This document shows, one piece after another, positions 52,329 through 52,642 of a stretch of 52,642 bases of DNA. The number at the start of each line of letters is the position of its first letter. Within the stretch, counting starts at the first letter, position 1. The notes beneath the pieces were generated by a model. It was not told the DNA's origin and did not search any database. It worked only from the letters and a program-made list of their open reading frames with translations. Source of the DNA: Myxococcales bacterium (GTDB lineage: Bacteria; Myxococcota_A; UBA9042; UBA3505); contig PBVT01000013.1 of NCBI GenBank assembly GCA_002728755.1, positions 1 to 52,642 of the forward strand, read 5' to 3'. The position numbers and the translations under genes were made by a program.

Positions 52329-52642
52329 CTAGCCGGGATAGGGTAGGGCGGAGTGGTGAAGCTGGATCCGCAGCGCGCCATTTTCGTTACGGACATATAC
52401 GAAGGAATACTCCACCTTCTGTTCGGTCCCGTCGGCCCGACCGAAGAAGTAGTTTCCCATCACCATCGCCAGACCCTCGCGACAGACGAGTCCTGCGTTC
52501 TCAAAGCGAACAGAATGCCACGGTTCCAGGGCAAACCCCTGGTCTTCGGGATGGTCTGGATCTTGTCCTACGAAATAGGAGACAGCATCTTTTCGTGTAC
52601 CGCGAAACTGTCGTTCGGCCGCTTTCGTGGGGCAGAACAGCA
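52329..52642 (-). CDS. NTF2/SnoaL-like domain protein, partial (5' end beyond right edge)
   Basis: The minus strand is open from the right edge to the stop at 52329-52331, about 104 codons. It reads FCPTKAAERQFRGTRKDAVS, then FALEPWHSVRFENAG, LAMVMGNYFFG and KVEYSFVYVRNENGALRIQL, ending LHHSALPYPG. This is the pattern of the CaMKII-association/NTF2-like fold found in small ligand-binding or enzyme domains (the closing H-H-S-x-L-P is typical). The N-terminal part, including any signal, is not in the window. Confidence 0.72.
   Translation of the reverse strand, partial: LFCPTKAAERQFRGTRKDAVSYFVGQDPDHPEDQGFALEPWHSVRFENAGLVCREGLAMVMGNYFFGRADGTEQKVEYSFVYVRNENGALRIQLHHSALPYPG

Overview
The window looks like chromosomal DNA of a deltaproteobacterium-grade organism, most likely a Myxococcota or Bradymonadota relative. 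The grounds are inference from gene style: many lipoproteins with Asp/Ser/Thr-rich linkers, CGDDGC-type cysteine modules, MopE-like DxxDNNCDGxxDE motifs and Asp-rich calcium repeats, a Hanks-type Ser/Thr kinase, and a MYXO-CTERM-like C-terminal anchor. I saw no rRNA, tRNA, CRISPR array, transposase or integrase. Most of the window has moderate GC; the first ~350 bases are visibly GC-richer.

Layout. 1-7.3 kb: the start of a lipoprotein gene running off the left edge, a membrane-anchored Ser/Thr kinase, a secreted pectate-lyase-like lipoprotein, and a lipoprotein joining BTRD1-like repeats to a class A beta-lactamase-like serine hydrolase. 7.4-12.3 kb: a glycine-zipper mini-gene and gltB (glutamate synthase large subunit); the last codons of gltB are duplicated on the far side of the mini-gene. 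12.5-19.0 kb: a six-gene operon (SRPBCC protein, KAS III-like enzyme, ThDP enzyme, catechol O-methyltransferase, TetR regulator, HisC-like aminotransferase) that reads as an undescribed small-molecule pathway. Dyad operators of one motif family sit ahead of it and ahead of neighbouring genes. 19.0-22.9 kb: a CxxCH lipoprotein and a GH36 alpha-galactosidase-like lipoprotein.

23.2-31.9 kb: an iron-uptake block with two Fur-box-like sites: DUF4856 lipoprotein, imelysin-like lipoprotein, an apparent single-ORF fusion of a fatty-acid-hydroxylase/sterol-desaturase-type membrane enzyme with a FecA-like TonB-dependent receptor, then ExbB, ExbD, TonB and a lipoprotein. 31.9-35.5 kb: a zinc-type uptake locus (His-rich outer-membrane protein, ZnuA, ZnuB, no ATPase gene) divergent from a Fur/Zur-family regulator, with two perfect TGCAAG-N3-CTTGCA dyads placed over the promoters. 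35.6-43.9 kb: mostly minus-strand exported proteins, including a Cys-rich protein ending in phage tail-collar domains rich in HxH motifs, a DUF5995-like lipoprotein, a zinc-ribbon mini-protein and a polysaccharide-deacetylase-like lipoprotein. 44.2-52.6 kb: a MYXO-CTERM-like DNRLRE protein with Glu-Pro rods, small lipoproteins, an RCC1-repeat lipoprotein coupled to a PHM-like copper protein, a DoxX-like membrane protein, a second PHM-like protein and, at the right edge, an NTF2-like protein.

The three items I rate highest are the hydroxylase-receptor fusion inside the iron operon, the TetR-controlled biosynthetic operon with its repeated operators, and a recurring architecture in which the orphan 3' tail of one gene lies upstream of another gene (7.4, 34.9 and 43.9 kb). 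In two of these cases the tail is a copy of the neighbouring gene's 3' end and brackets a convergent gene.
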